In this document: in pieces, positions 11,530 through 21,387 of the stretch
Numbering within the stretch: position 1 is the stretch's first letter
Layout of the letters: every line of letters begins with the position of its first letter
From: Larix sibirica
Lineage: Eukaryota > Streptophyta > Pinopsida > Pinales > Pinaceae
Length of the DNA stretch: 26,703 nucleotides
Direction: 5' to 3'
NCBI GenBank assembly: GCA_004151065.3
Contig: NWUY0300017368.1
Coordinates: forward strand, 1,504-28,206
The notes under the pieces: generated by a model
Told to the model about the DNA's origin: nothing
The model's input: the letters and a program-made list of their open reading frames with translations, nothing else
Databases searched by the model: none
Translations under genes and position numbers: made by a program

Positions 11530-12700
11530 TGCCCTTCAATATGATTATGCTGCTCAGATTCAAAGGTTTATTTACACTGAACCAATTCGCAGTTCAAGGT
11601 TCATCTTCTTTGTTAAATGGAGGATGGAGCACTAATTCCCTTGGATTTAGGGGCGAAGATGGTATTAAATGATAGATCTACATTAAGAAACTTCTCAAAA
11701 GTCATGTGAGACTTGATCAACAGAGGGATGGTTTGGTTTGGGACAGAGGTCCTGACGGTATTTATTACTCTAAGATGGGCCATAAATACTGGATGGAACA
11801 TAATTAGTTGGTGGATCTTGTTTGGTGGTGGAAAATAGTTTGGAAATTTAACTACCCAACAAAAGCTAATATTCTTATGTGGTTCTTGAGGGATAAATCT
11901 CTAACATGGGATCATATACAAAGGAGAAATCGAGAAGGTTATGGAAGGTGCTATTTATGTAAACAAGGAGACAAATTACTACTTGCTAGTTGAAGGCCAA
12001 TGTGTTTCTTAGGTATGGAGCAAAATTGGTAATCTTTTACATGTGCAATGTTCTTGGTCTGGGGAATCAATTCAAATTTGTCTTTAAAATTGGTGTCTTA
12101 ACCTTAGTTTTAATGCCATAAGACGTTTTTCTTTAATTTTGGGTTGGCAAGTTTGGATTGCCGGAAATAAATGTCTCTTTGAGGATAAGTTCATCTCTTT
12201 GTTCTTATGTGCCAGCAGTAGTGTAGTTGTACTGAGAAGCTTTCCTCAGATCAAAAAAATTGTTAAAGTCAAATCAGGGAGGAGGATATAAACTTTGACC
12301 TTCCTTGGTCTTACTTTGATGGAATAGTGCAGTCATACCATGAGAGATTTGGTGTAGGAGGTATCTTATACTTATCAAAAGAGTTAAAATTTACTTTCAA
12401 GGCAGCCCTAAAATTTGGGACGAACAACTTTGCAGAACTTTGCACTCTCAGTCTGTTATTAGTACCAGCAGTAGAAAAAAAACATCACCCATCTGCAACT
12501 ATTTGGTGATTCGAAAATTATCATTAATTTGGTCACAAGGGTGAAAAAGTTTCACAACATTTACTTGTAGCTGCTATTGGAAGAAGTATTAAGGTTGAAA
12601 GTGCATTTGCAGGAGGTGACTTTTGCTCATATATTCAGGGAAAGAAACTACGAGGTGGACAAGCTTTCAAAACTTGGAGTGGTCATGAGGCAAGGTGATT
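11530..12700 (+). pseudogene. LINE C remnant: zf-RVT and RNase H, distinct lineage
   Basis: This is the decayed 3' coding part of a plant LINE ORF2. A zf-RVT-type region starts with LVWDRGPDG-YYSK near 11,725, continues through WWWKIVWKFNYPTKANILMW, and ends in a CYLC pair (Cys codons at 11,949 and 11,958). Downstream, VWIAGNKCLFE near 12,150 is typical of the stretch between zf-RVT and RNase H. The RNase H fold shows candidate catalytic acids in order: FDG (Asp at 12,318), NNFAEL (Glu at 12,435), FGDS (Asp at 12,508) and YEVDKLSK (Asp at 12,658). A frameshift lies between Glu 12,435 and Asp 12,508, and stops occur elsewhere. Its RNase H differs from that of LINEs A and B, so it is a separate family. 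The endonuclease and RT are missing. Confidence 0.8.
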
Positions 12701-13414
12701 GGTGTATCTTATAGGATAGTCTAGGAGTTTCTACAAGATTTTTTCACCCACCCATCTTTGAGCCTCCAAGATCATGAAACATTGTTAAAGATGAAGATTG
12801 AAATGGTCTTGGAACTGCATCCTGAAGTGATTTGTGTTAAATGACATGTATTTTTGATATGTGATGGAAGTTTGATGACGAGTTCAAGAAATTTGGGACA
12901 AACCTTCATAACAATTGAGAGAATTATGTTGTGAAGACGTGAGATTTTCAAGTTTGGATTATTTATGGAATAGCTATATATGTTGATTGAGCTTTTGTTT
13001 ACATGCTTTTAATGCTATCCTGGAGTTGTGTTGATTGCTGAAAGTGTTAGCAAGTTTTGATGTAATTCATTGAAATAGATGTAAGCTGAAATGTTTTGAT
13101 GTTCAAGTTTTGACTTGTTAAAGAGATGAATACATAACTTTTATTGGAAAATAAAGTTATGATTTTTTTTTATGGAAAAATAAAAATAAAACTAATAATC
13201 ATTTCGTACATATAGTTAAACAAATTATATACACTTATTATTATTAAATAAAACAATGTGCCAAAAGTAAATATACATTTAACTAATTAAGAATGCCATT
13301 TCCATTTAAGATTAATTCAAATATCATCAATTGATAATTAATATATGTCATGCAGACAATAAATTAGTGTATGAAACACTCTTCATAGGGGACTTGACTA
13401 CTAAAAATATACAT
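12701..13414. other. Likely 3' flank of LINE C and AT-rich spacer
   Basis: The first part (to about 13,160, ending in an A-rich ggaaaataaag context) could be the 3' untranslated region of LINE C, but no clear poly(A) tail or target duplication was seen. The rest is AT-rich spacer without features. Confidence 0.4.
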
Positions 13415-13491
13415 GTTCTTAACCATTATGCTTGCTCATTATATATATTAGTGTATATATATAATAATGAGTGGGCATGATAGTTAAGAAC
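13415..13491. repeat. Imperfect hairpin, arms of about 34-38 bp
   Basis: The left arm gttcttaaccattatgcttg at 13,415 is complementary to the right arm ending in catgatagttaagaac at 13,491, with few mismatches. An AT-rich centre and a loop of roughly five bases separate the arms. It could be a tiny foldback element or the end of a larger inverted repeat cut off by the adjacent gap. Confidence 0.75.
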
Positions 13492-13521
13492 ACACACACA
13501 CACACACACACATGTGTGTGT
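13491..13521. repeat. CA/TG microsatellite at a gap edge
   Basis: About eleven CA units run directly into TG units (cacacacatgtgtgtgt) and stop at the start of the N gap. The self-complementary low-complexity sequence is a likely reason why assembly failed here. Confidence 0.95.
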
Positions 13522-13718
13522 NNNNNNNNNNNNNNNNNNNNNNNNNNNNNNNNNNNNNNNNNNNNNNNNNNNNNNNNNNNNNNNNNNNNNNNNNNNNNNN
13601 NNNNNNNNNNNNNNNNNNNNNNNNNNNNNNNNNNNNNNNNNNNNNNNNNNNNNNNNNNNNNNNNNNNNNNNNNNNNNNNNNNNNNNNNNNNNNNNNNNNN
13701 NNNNNNNNNNNNNNNNNN
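13522..13718. other. Assembly gap, 197 N
   Basis: A run of 197 undetermined bases. The upstream flank is a microsatellite and the downstream flank is close to the LINE A leader, so the 5' end of LINE A may be hidden in the gap. Confidence 0.99.
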
Positions 13719-14230
13719 TAAATTGCAAGGCTTGAAAACCAAATCCAAACCGTTCTAGAGTGAATGAGGGAAGCGGCCATCCCTTCACCATTTAATAGCA
13801 AGTCAGGTCTTTACATGCCAAACATCTGGCAGGGGGATGGCCAGGCAAGCTGGTGCATTTAAGGTTGAGGAGTGCAAGGATCCAAGACGGAATCAAAGGA
13901 CAGGGTAGATTTATGATCCCAAAATTCCTTTGAACGTGCCAACTAATATTCATTAGAACCTTTGATTGAATTGAACGATGATCGACGACCGTGAGGAAAA
14001 TGGTGATCCAAGAAACGTTTAACTTCAACGGATGCTTGCTTGAAGTTTGAAGGACGGGGTTTGTGCTGTGGTCCAGGGTGTTTGTTGGAGGGATGGTACG
14101 AACTCAGGGGAGGGGCCCTTCCCATCCTCCACTGCAAGATATTGCAAGGAAAACATATATTCAGCCTGTGTAAACACAGGAGGAGGGAATCAGAGGAGAG
14201 GGTTTCATTCCTCAGGATGATAATTATGAG
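13719..14230 (+). other. LINE A leader (probable 5' UTR)
   Basis: About 510 bases lie between the gap and the ORF1 start. The composition is less AT-rich than the flanks, with purine-rich G runs near 14,100-14,200 (ggaggaggg-like). Short overlapping open frames have no motifs. An internal promoter would be expected here from knowledge of L1 elements, but no specific promoter motif was identified. Confidence 0.5.
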
Positions 14231-15424
14231 TTGGATTCAGGAAACACGGGGCAAGGGTCTTGTATCCCTAAATCGCTCAGTACTCTAGCCATCTCGGTGA
14301 ATCCTACATGGGTAAAGGAGCGCATCCAACACATGATGGATCATGCATTGATTGGTAAATTCATGGGTATCTGGCTAACTGAGAAATCTTTAACTTGGTG
14401 GATTAATTCTACATGGAAACCTAAAGGTCACTTTGATCTCCTACTGGGTTATAAGGGTTTCTTTACTATGGTTTTTATGAATGTGGAGGACAAGGACCAT
14501 GTATTTGAGGGAGGACCTTATTTCTACTACTCATTCGGGTTATTATTAAGAATGTGGAAGGATCATTTTAATCCTGATAAGGAAGACCTATCAATAGCTC
14601 CGGTTTGGATTAGACTCTATTCATTACCAACTGAAAAGTGGGATCCCGACATTCTGAAGGCTATTGGTGGTGCTCTAGGAAACTTTGTGAAAATATCAGA
14701 TCAAACTAAGCAAGGAAGGTATGTGTCATATGCTCATCTTTGTGTTTATATGAATATTTATAAAACCCTACCAGAGGGGATCACCTTAAACTGGGAAGAA
14801 TTTGAGTGGTTTCAAACCCTTGATTATGAACATGTCCCTTTCCTTTGTCACCGGTGTCATACCCATGGACATCTGGTGCAAGATTTTCATCTTAACCTCC
14901 CAGTGGAAATACCTGGTAGCAAACCCCGGGTAGATCAAGATTCAGAAGGTTTTACTAAAATACCTAATCGACGAAGAATGGGGAGGAGGCATAATGGTTC
15001 GGTCTTGAGTAAAAAGGAAAACAATACGAATGGTTTTGCTGCTTTGGATCCCAACCTGATAGAAACCCCTATCCCTTTGGTGACTCAGGAATCACCTCTT
15101 CCTAAGGCTAAAACTTTAGAAGTGGGAACCAAGATTAGTAGTAATATTAGACCTGTAAGGAAAAACCCTTTGGAAGCAGAGCATATGGAAGAGGACGTGG
15201 AGGAGGTGGAACTAGGAGACTTGGACCTTGATAGCATCGAAGAGGCTTGCAAAAACATTGAGGTTCATTCTATCTCGGATAATCAACTTAAGCTATTGAA
15301 GGACGTGATTCTTAAAACTAAATCGACACCCATCCTGGGGATTGGATCCCTAAAATTGAAGGAGAGTAAAAGGAAGTTCAAAGAAGGAGAATTGAAAAGG
15401 GGAAGGAGATCCAATAAGGAGTGA
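14231..15424 (+). CDS. LINE A ORF1, nucleic-acid-binding protein
   Basis: A 397-residue open frame. Residues about 20-160 match the DUF4283-type domain seen in ORF1 of plant L1 elements, with MGIWLTEKSL, VEDKDHVFEGGPY and PVWIRLYSLPTEKW landmarks. A zinc knuckle follows at residues 206-219, written CHRCHTHGHLVQDF. The family pattern is C-x2-C-x4-H-x4-C, and here the last Cys is Phe (codon 14,885-14,887), so zinc binding is probably lost. The C-terminal part is charged, with an acidic stretch (EEDVEEVELGDLDLDS) and a Lys/Arg-rich end. The role inferred from the family is binding element RNA in a ribonucleoprotein. ORF2 begins 86 bases downstream. The ATG at 14,231 is the first in frame after the leader, but a different start cannot be excluded. 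Confidence 0.85.
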   Translation: MDSGNTGQGSCIPKSLSTLAISVNPTWVKERIQHMMDHALIGKFMGIWLTEKSLTWWINSTWKPKGHFDLLLGYKGFFTMVFMNVEDKDHVFEGGPYFYYSFGLLLRMWKDHFNPDKEDLSIAPVWIRLYSLPTEKWDPDILKAIGGALGNFVKISDQTKQGRYVSYAHLCVYMNIYKTLPEGITLNWEEFEWFQTLDYEHVPFLCHRCHTHGHLVQDFHLNLPVEIPGSKPRVDQDSEGFTKIPNRRRMGRRHNGSVLSKKENNTNGFAALDPNLIETPIPLVTQESPLPKAKTLEVGTKISSNIRPVRKNPLEAEHMEEDVEEVELGDLDLDSIEEACKNIEVHSISDNQLKLLKDVILKTKSTPILGIGSLKLKESKRKFKEGELKRGRRSNKE

Positions 15425-15510
15425 ATCGGGGGAATTGAGATTAGATTGGTTGATTCAGGTCAATACCCTATGATCCAGGAAGCTCTCCTCTCCGTGAGAT
15501 ACAGTTCCTG

Positions 15511-16473
15511 ATGAAAATTGTATCGTGGAATATTGGAGGGACTAATGGTCCTCACAAAAAGAAGACTCTCAAAAGTGAGATTAGTAAGGAACAACTTCTT
15601 GTTGTCTTGTTACAAGAAACGAAGTGTTCGGGAGTTCAACTTGAATTAAATGCTCGTCATATTTGGAAGCAATGTAAATGTATGGCGTTGGATGCTGCTG
15701 ACCATTCTGGAGGAGTGGCTATTCTTTGGGACCCTCGGCAAGTGTCCCTCATAGACTTTCTCTCTACCAATTTCAGTTTCTCTGCGGAATTTTATCTGTT
15801 AGGCTTTAATGCCTGGGGTATTATTACCAATGTGTATGGGCTGAGTAGTTATCCTGAAAAACGTAATTTCATCACCTGTTTATCTAATAAGCTTAGACGT
15901 ATGTTTGAAGAGACTCATTGGATTGTTGGAGGTGATTTTAATATGATCAGGTTTTTTTCTGAGAAAAAAGGTTGCAGAAGAATCCTGACCCCTGAAAATA
16001 TCCTGTTTGATGATTTCATTGAGGCAAGTAACTTGATTGATGTTGATATGCGGAGCAATGGGTTCACTTGGAATAATAGAAGAGGAGGGGAGCATTTAGT
16101 GGTTGCCAAGCTTGATAGGTTCCTTATTTATGAAAGCATTATGCTTTTATGTGGGACTTTTAACTCTCGCCCGATTGCCTCTGCGGGTTCAGACCATTGG
16201 CCTGTTTCTCTTATTTGGAGTAATATTGGGACTAGAATGACCAGGCCTTTCAAGTTTGAGAAATTTTGGTTAACCCATGAAGATTTTCCAACTCGTGAGG
16301 AAGAATGGTGGAAGACTATTACTCCTTCTCATGGTACCAAGATTTACTGTTTTCAACAAAAACTGAAGATGTTGAAACAAAAGATCAAACGGTGGAATAC
16401 AGATGTCTTTGGGAACATTTTGATTGCTAAGAAAAAATTGAAGCACAGATGGAGTTTGTCGAGGAAAGTATAA
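15511..16473 (+). CDS. LINE A ORF2, N-terminal EEP endonuclease part
   Basis: A 320-residue open frame, truncated relative to a full ORF2 polyprotein of well over 1,000 residues. It has the apurinic-endonuclease-like (EEP) signature: SWNIGG (Asn7), LLQETK (Glu36), NVYG (Tyr109), GGDFN (Asp142 and Asn144), LDRFL (Asp202) and SDHWP (Asp228, His229). All expected metal-binding and catalytic residues are visible, so the nuclease domain looks intact. In plant L1 elements this domain nicks target DNA to prime reverse transcription. The frame ends at TAA 16,471-16,473 because of a frameshift near 16,445, where the reading continues one frame over as EFVEESIMQIRLTSE. Confidence 0.88.
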   Translation: MKIVSWNIGGTNGPHKKKTLKSEISKEQLLVVLLQETKCSGVQLELNARHIWKQCKCMALDAADHSGGVAILWDPRQVSLIDFLSTNFSFSAEFYLLGFNAWGIITNVYGLSSYPEKRNFITCLSNKLRRMFEETHWIVGGDFNMIRFFSEKKGCRRILTPENILFDDFIEASNLIDVDMRSNGFTWNNRRGGEHLVVAKLDRFLIYESIMLLCGTFNSRPIASAGSDHWPVSLIWSNIGTRMTRPFKFEKFWLTHEDFPTREEEWWKTITPSHGTKIYCFQQKLKMLKQKIKRWNTDVFGNILIAKKKLKHRWSLSRKV

Positions 16474-18227
16474 TGCAGATCAGACTGACTTCAGAACTGG
16501 CTACGGAGTAAAAATGTCTTTCAGACCAGCTTTACCAAAGACAGACTCAAGAAGAACTTTTGTGGCAACATAAATCTAGGAATCATTGGTTGAAGAATGG
16601 GGATAAGAATACAAGCTTCTTCCATAGAGTTACTATCCAACATAGACACCAAAACCAGATATTTAATCTCTGTACCTTTGCAGGTGTGTTAGTTGAATCT
16701 CAAGAAGATATAGAGTTTTAAGGAGGTAATTACGGAACCAAAGGTGGACTGAACTGAGGCTTGCAGAGAAATCAATGATGTTAATCCTAGGTTATTACGG
16801 ATAAGCAGAATGAGATGCTTATTCGACCTATTGAATTTCAGGAAGTTGAGATTGCCATTAACCAAATGGAGGATGAAAAATCCTGAGGGCCTGATGGTTT
16901 TACTGCTAATTATTTTCATTATTTCTGGGACTTGATCAAAAATGAATTTTGGCAGGTGGTGGAAGAATCACGGAAAATGAGGGGGGTTCTCCTTGCCTTA
17001 AATTTTACTTTTCTCGCCTTGATACCTAAAAATCCGATGGCCAAGAGATTTGTTTTATTTAGATCGATATCCTTGTGTAACGTTATCTATAAAATCATCA
17101 CGAAAGTCCTGGCTAATAGGCTCAAACCCCTTCTCCCTTCTTTGATCTCTTTGGAACAAACACGATTTGTGGAAGGCAGACAAATTTTCGATGGTATTAT
17201 CCTTGCACAGGAGGTCTTATATTCCCTAAAGAGAATGAAGAAAGCAGGGATGCTATTGAAATTAGATCTTTCTAAAGCTTATGACAAACTTAAATCGATC
17301 TATATGAAAGAAAGTATGAGCTCCTTTGGCTTTAGTGAGGTCTAGATCATGTGGATAGCTAACCTTACATCCACTGCTTTCTTTTCTATCTTGATCAATG
17401 GGCATTCGTCTGCTGTCTTTAAATCCTCATAGGGCATTCGTCAGAGAGATCCTCTCTCTCCCTTCCTCTTTGTGATCATGATTGAAGGACTTGGAAGGTT
17501 CATCTCGTATTTAGTGGAACATGGGAAAATCAAAGGACTCATGTTCCAACCCTATGAGAAAGCTATAACGCATTAGTAGTTTGTAGATGACACTCTTCTA
17601 ATGGGTCACTCCTCTGTTAAGGAAGTTAGACAAATCAAGAAGGTTATGAATATTTTCTTAAGAGTCTTTGGGATTACTATCAATATGGATAAATCCTTGG
17701 TCTTCTTCTTTAGTATTCCTATTAGTCAAACGAACATTGTACGGATTTTAAGTTTGAAAAAGAGTTATCTTCCAACCAAATACTTGGGTGCCCCCCTGTT
17801 TGATGTCGTCTTAAAAAGGGCTTTCTAGGAAGAACTCTCAAGTAAAATGAAGGAGAAACTCTCTAACTGGACGCTAAGAGCTTTGAACTTCCTGAGAAAG
17901 GTGGTCCTTGTTAAAGCTGTGTTGCAAGCGATGCCTTTGTATTTTTTCTTAGTGTTATTTGCACCTAAGTTTGTTCTGAAGGATATCAGAAATATCCAAC
18001 GCTCCTTTATGTGGGGAGGTACCGCGGAGCACCGAAAATGGCCCCTGGTTCATTGGGAGACATTGTGCACATATAAGCCTGAAGGGGGTTTTGGTCTACG
18101 CGATCTTGAGAAACTTAGTATTGCCTATGGAGCCAAAATTTGGTGGCGCTGGCTTACTCAAAAAATTGAGAAATTGGCTAGCTTCTGGGAAACAAAGTAT
18201 GCTCCGGGGAATGAAAAACAGGACTAG
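16449..18227 (+). pseudogene. LINE A ORF2, reverse transcriptase part (broken)
   Basis: This continues ORF2 in another frame. Landmarks are WLKNGDKNTSFFH near 16,590, GPDGF near 16,884, FRSISLCNVIYKIITKVLANRL near 17,056, LDLSKAYD (Asp codon 17,265), RQRDPLSPFLF near 17,436 and FVDD (17,580-17,591), the F-x-DD catalytic box. From 16,932 onward the frame is constant and only stop codons break it: 17,343, 17,430, 17,574, 17,577, 17,826 and 18,225, all TAG. The stretch 16,720-16,800 is more disrupted. Family positions such as FRPISL and RQGDP read FRSISL and RQRDP here. From 17,129 on, the sequence is repeated 2,300 bases downstream. Confidence 0.88.
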
Positions 18228-18974
18228 GTCTGGGTGGATGGACTGGAGTAAGGCTCCCACATTTGGAATATGGCGAAGAAGGGGCGTGATTTGATCAGGA
18301 AACATAGTTATTGGGAGATTCACCAAGGCTCTTCGGCCAATCTGTGGTCTGATGCTTGGCAACAAGAGTCGTCTCTTTTAACTCTGGTGAATGGTATACC
18401 CATGGACTCACCTGTAGTCAACCATAATTGACAAACGATTGAGTCTTATTGGCAGGAGGAGCAGACTGATAGGGGTTTTCATGTTTGGAAACTGATTAAT
18501 TGGTGGACGGCTAACTACGCGGAGGTGATGGGTAAGCAAATCCATGAATTATTACAACGACGGTAGGTTAAATCTTAGATGGGACCAGATCTTCTGTGCT
18601 GGGGTTATAAACCTAAAGGTATGTTCACGATGAAGGAAGCTTATTCTATCCATGCTGGTTATGCTAATCTCACGGTAGGAAGTGAATGGAAGCGCCTCTC
18701 GGGAGCTCAATTATGGCCTAAAATAACTCTCTTCCTATGGTTAGTATTGAAATGTAGAATTCTTACATGGGATAGTATCACTAAGCGGGGCTTTGAGGGC
18801 CTTTCATTCTTCATCCTATATGGAACTCATGGTGAAACGATTGCGCATCTTCTGGATGAGTATAGTTTCACCTTTGTCTTATGGGATGAGGGAGTTATGA
18901 TCTTTTGTTTGTCGGATAGAGTTATAACTGACGCTGCTGAAACGATCAAATGTTGGAGGAAGGATCCCTTCTAA
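18228..18974 (+). pseudogene. LINE A ORF2, RT C-terminal and zf-RVT region (first copy)
   Basis: The frame is the same as that of the RT, broken by stops at 18,249 (TAA), 18,429 (TGA), 18,564 and 18,576 (both TAG). Landmarks include SYWQEEQTDRGFHVWKL, NWWTANY, LLCWGYKPKGMFTMKEAYS and the zf-RVT core LWPKITLFLWLVLKCRILTW. Where LINE B keeps a C-F-V-C knuckle and a later D-C-N-F, LINE A has F-I-L-Y and E-Y-S-F (codons 18,810, 18,819 and 18,861), so three zinc-ligand cysteines are gone. The zf-RVT module links RT and RNase H in plant LINE ORF2 proteins; its exact role is not settled. Confidence 0.85.
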
Positions 18975-19087
18975 GGTAGAATTCTCCATCGGATTTGAGA
19001 GATTTTCCCGGGTTTCCTTTTATGGGAAGTGTGGAAAGAACGTAATAAACGAATTTTCACAGGGAAACACAGACCTGCAAGGTTATT

Positions 19088-19427
19088 TTGAGTAAAATAC
19101 AACGAGGCATCATTGAGACTCTACAATTAAATTTATGGACAGAGCAATATATGAACAATTCAATGAATGAGGTTAGTATTTTACATAACATGGGAATTCG
19201 AACGCCTTCCCGCCATATCGGGAACCTTCGCCTACGTCGAACGTCTCCTGAAAGCCTGGTGGTTTGGTCTCCTCCATTAGCAGGCTGGCTCAAGATTAAT
19301 TTCGATTGGACGTCTAAAGGCAACCCGGGGATTGCTGGCTATGGTGGTGTCTTGCGCGATGATAAAGGGAATGTTGTGTACAGCTATTATGGCCATCTGG
19401 GCAGGGAGACCAATAACGTGGCAGAGT
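19088..19427 (+). pseudogene. LINE A RNase H, first copy, cut by the n junction
   Basis: This has the same sequence as 21,388-21,727. It shows SPPLAGWLKINFDWTSKGNPG (first catalytic Asp) and GRETNNVAE (catalytic Glu), then ends at the single n at 19,428, after which the sequence returns to the RT. A 185-codon open frame across the junction joins RNase H to RT and is a product of the join, not a gene. A frameshift between 18,974 and 19,088 separates this frame from zf-RVT. Confidence 0.85.
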
Positions 19428-19428
19428 N
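19428..19428. other. Single-base n at a probable contig join
   Basis: The sequence before it (…gcagagt) continues at 21,728 in the second copy, and the sequence after it (ccttctcccttc…) continues from 17,128 in the first copy. It therefore sits exactly on the boundary of the 2.3-kb repeat. This is the pattern expected when two overlapping contig ends are placed side by side without merging. Confidence 0.9.
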
Positions 19429-20527
19429 CCTTCTCCCTTCTTTGATCTCTTTGGAACAAACACGATTTGTGGAAGGCAGACAAATTTTCGATGGTATTAT
19501 CCTTGCACAGGAGGTCTTATATTCCCTAAAGAGAATGAAGAAAGCAGGGATGCTATTGAAATTAGATCTTTCTAAAGCTTATGACAAACTTAAATCGATC
19601 TATATGAAAGAAAGTATGAGCTCCTTTGGCTTTAGTGAGGTCTAGATCATGTGGATAGCTAACCTTACATCCACTGCTTTCTTTTCTATCTTGATCAATG
19701 GGCATTCGTCTGCTGTCTTTAAATCCTCATAGGGCATTCGTCAGAGAGATCCTCTCTCTCCCTTCCTCTTTGTGATCATGATTGAAGGACTTGGAAGGTT
19801 CATCTCGTATTTAGTGGAACATGGGAAAATCAAAGGACTCATGTTCCAACCCTATGAGAAAGCTATAACGCATTAGTAGTTTGTAGATGACACTCTTCTA
19901 ATGGGTCACTCCTCTGTTAAGGAAGTTAGACAAATCAAGAAGGTTATGAATATTTTCTTAAGAGTCTTTGGGATTACTATCAATATGGATAAATCCTTGG
20001 TCTTCTTCTTTAGTATTCCTATTAGTCAAACGAACATTGTACGGATTTTAAGTTTGAAAAAGAGTTATCTTCCAACCAAATACTTGGGTGTCCCCCTGTT
20101 TGATGTCGTCTTAAAAAGGGCTTTCTAGGAAGAACTCTCAAGTAAAATGAAGGAGAAACTCTCTAACTGGACGCTAAGAGCTTTGAACTTCCTGAGAAAG
20201 GTGGTCCTTGTTAAAGCTGTGTTGCAAGCAATGCCTTTGTATTTTTTCTTAGTGTTATTTGCACCTAAGTTTGTTCTGAAGGATATCAGAAATATCCAAC
20301 GCTCCTTTATGTGGGGAGGTACCGCGGAGCACCGAAAATGGCCCCTGGTTCATTGGGAGACATTGTGCACATATAAGCCTGAAGGGGGTTTTGGTCTACG
20401 CGATCTTGAGAAACTTAGTATTGCCTATGGAGCCAAAATTTGGTGGCGCTGGCTTACTCAAAAAATTGAGAAATTGGCTAGCTTCTGGGAAACAAAGTAT
20501 GCTCCGGGGAATGAAAAACAGGACTAG
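19429..20527 (+). pseudogene. LINE A reverse transcriptase, second copy (broken)
   Basis: Repeats the RT from LPSLISLEQTRF onward: LDLSKAYD near 19,562, RQRDPLSP near 19,738 and FVDD at 19,880-19,891. The stop codons are the same as in the first copy, shifted by 2,300 (19,643, 19,730, 19,874, 19,877, 20,126 and 20,525). The only protein difference noted is Val in KYLGVPLF where the first copy has Ala. Confidence 0.88.
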
Positions 20528-21274
20528 GTCTGGGTGGATGGACTGGAGTAAGGCTCCCACATTTGGAATATGGCGAAGAAGGGGCGTGATTTGATCAGGA
20601 AACATAGTTATTGGGAGATTCACCAAGGCTCTTCGGCCAATCTGTGGTCTGATGCTTGGCAACAAGAGTCGTCTCTTTTAACTCTGGTGAATGGTATACC
20701 CATGGACTCACCTGTAGTCAACCATAATTGACAAACGATTGAGTCTTATTGGCAGGAGGAGCAGACTGATAGGGGTTTTCATGTTTGGAAACTGATTAAT
20801 TGGTGGACGGCTAACTACGCGGAGGTGATGGGTAAGCAAATCCATGAATTATTACAACGACGGTAGGTTAAATCTTAGATGGGACCAGATCTTCTGTGCT
20901 GGGGTTATAAACCTAAAGGTATGTTCACGATGAAGGAAGCTTATTCTATCCATGCTGGTTATGCTAATCTCACGGTAGGAAGTGAATGGAAGCGCCTCTC
21001 GGGAGCTCAATTATGGCCTAAAATAACTCTCTTCCTATGGTTAGTATTGAAATGTAGAATTCTTACATGGGATAGTATCACTAAGCGGGGCTTTGAGGGC
21101 CTTTCATTCTTCATCCTATATGGAACTCATGGTGAAACGATTGCGCATCTTCTAGATGAGTATAGTTTCACCTTTGTCTTATGGGATGAGGGAGTTATGA
21201 TCTTTTGTTTGTCGGATAGAGTTATAACTGACGCTGCTGAAACGATCAAATGTTGGAGGAAGGATCCCTTCTAA
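20528..21274 (+). pseudogene. LINE A zf-RVT region, second copy
   Basis: The translation matches 18,228-18,974, with the same stops (20,549, 20,729, 20,864 and 20,876) and the same loss of zinc-ligand cysteines. If the duplication is an assembly artefact, this and the first copy are one locus. Confidence 0.85.
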
Positions 21275-21387
21275 GGTAGAATTCTCCATCGGATTTGAGA
21301 GATTTTCCCGGGTTTCCTTTTATGGGAAGTGTGGAAAGAACGTAATAAACGAATTTTCACAGGGAAACACAGACCTGCAAGGTTATT

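Larger units (their letters stand above)
17129..19427 (+). repeat. 2.3-kb direct repeat, first copy
   Basis: These 2,299 bases are repeated at 19,429-21,727 with an exact offset of 2,300. The copy covers the RT core, the RT C-terminal part, zf-RVT and the start of RNase H, ending inside the RNase H motif NNVAE. All stop codons and frameshifts are shared with the second copy. The differences I saw are 17,791 (c, against t at 20,091), 17,930 (g, against a at 20,230) and 18,854 (g, against a at 21,154). Confidence 0.97.

Noticed and set aside
13780-13800. 19-base exact match tcccttcaccatttaatag between the LINE A leader and LINE B near 25,724
   Set aside because: The LINE B sequence there lies in the decayed zf-RVT end, and similarity does not extend convincingly beyond the match; LINE A itself lacks it at that homologous place. 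Probably chance, though low-probability.
13419-13801. Open frames across the N gap on both strands
   Set aside because: They consist mostly of undetermined residues and microsatellite-derived dipeptides.
19088-19645. 185-codon open frame joining RNase H to RT
   Set aside because: It spans the n at 19,428 and reads from one repeat copy into the start of the next; it is created by the join and is not a fusion protein.
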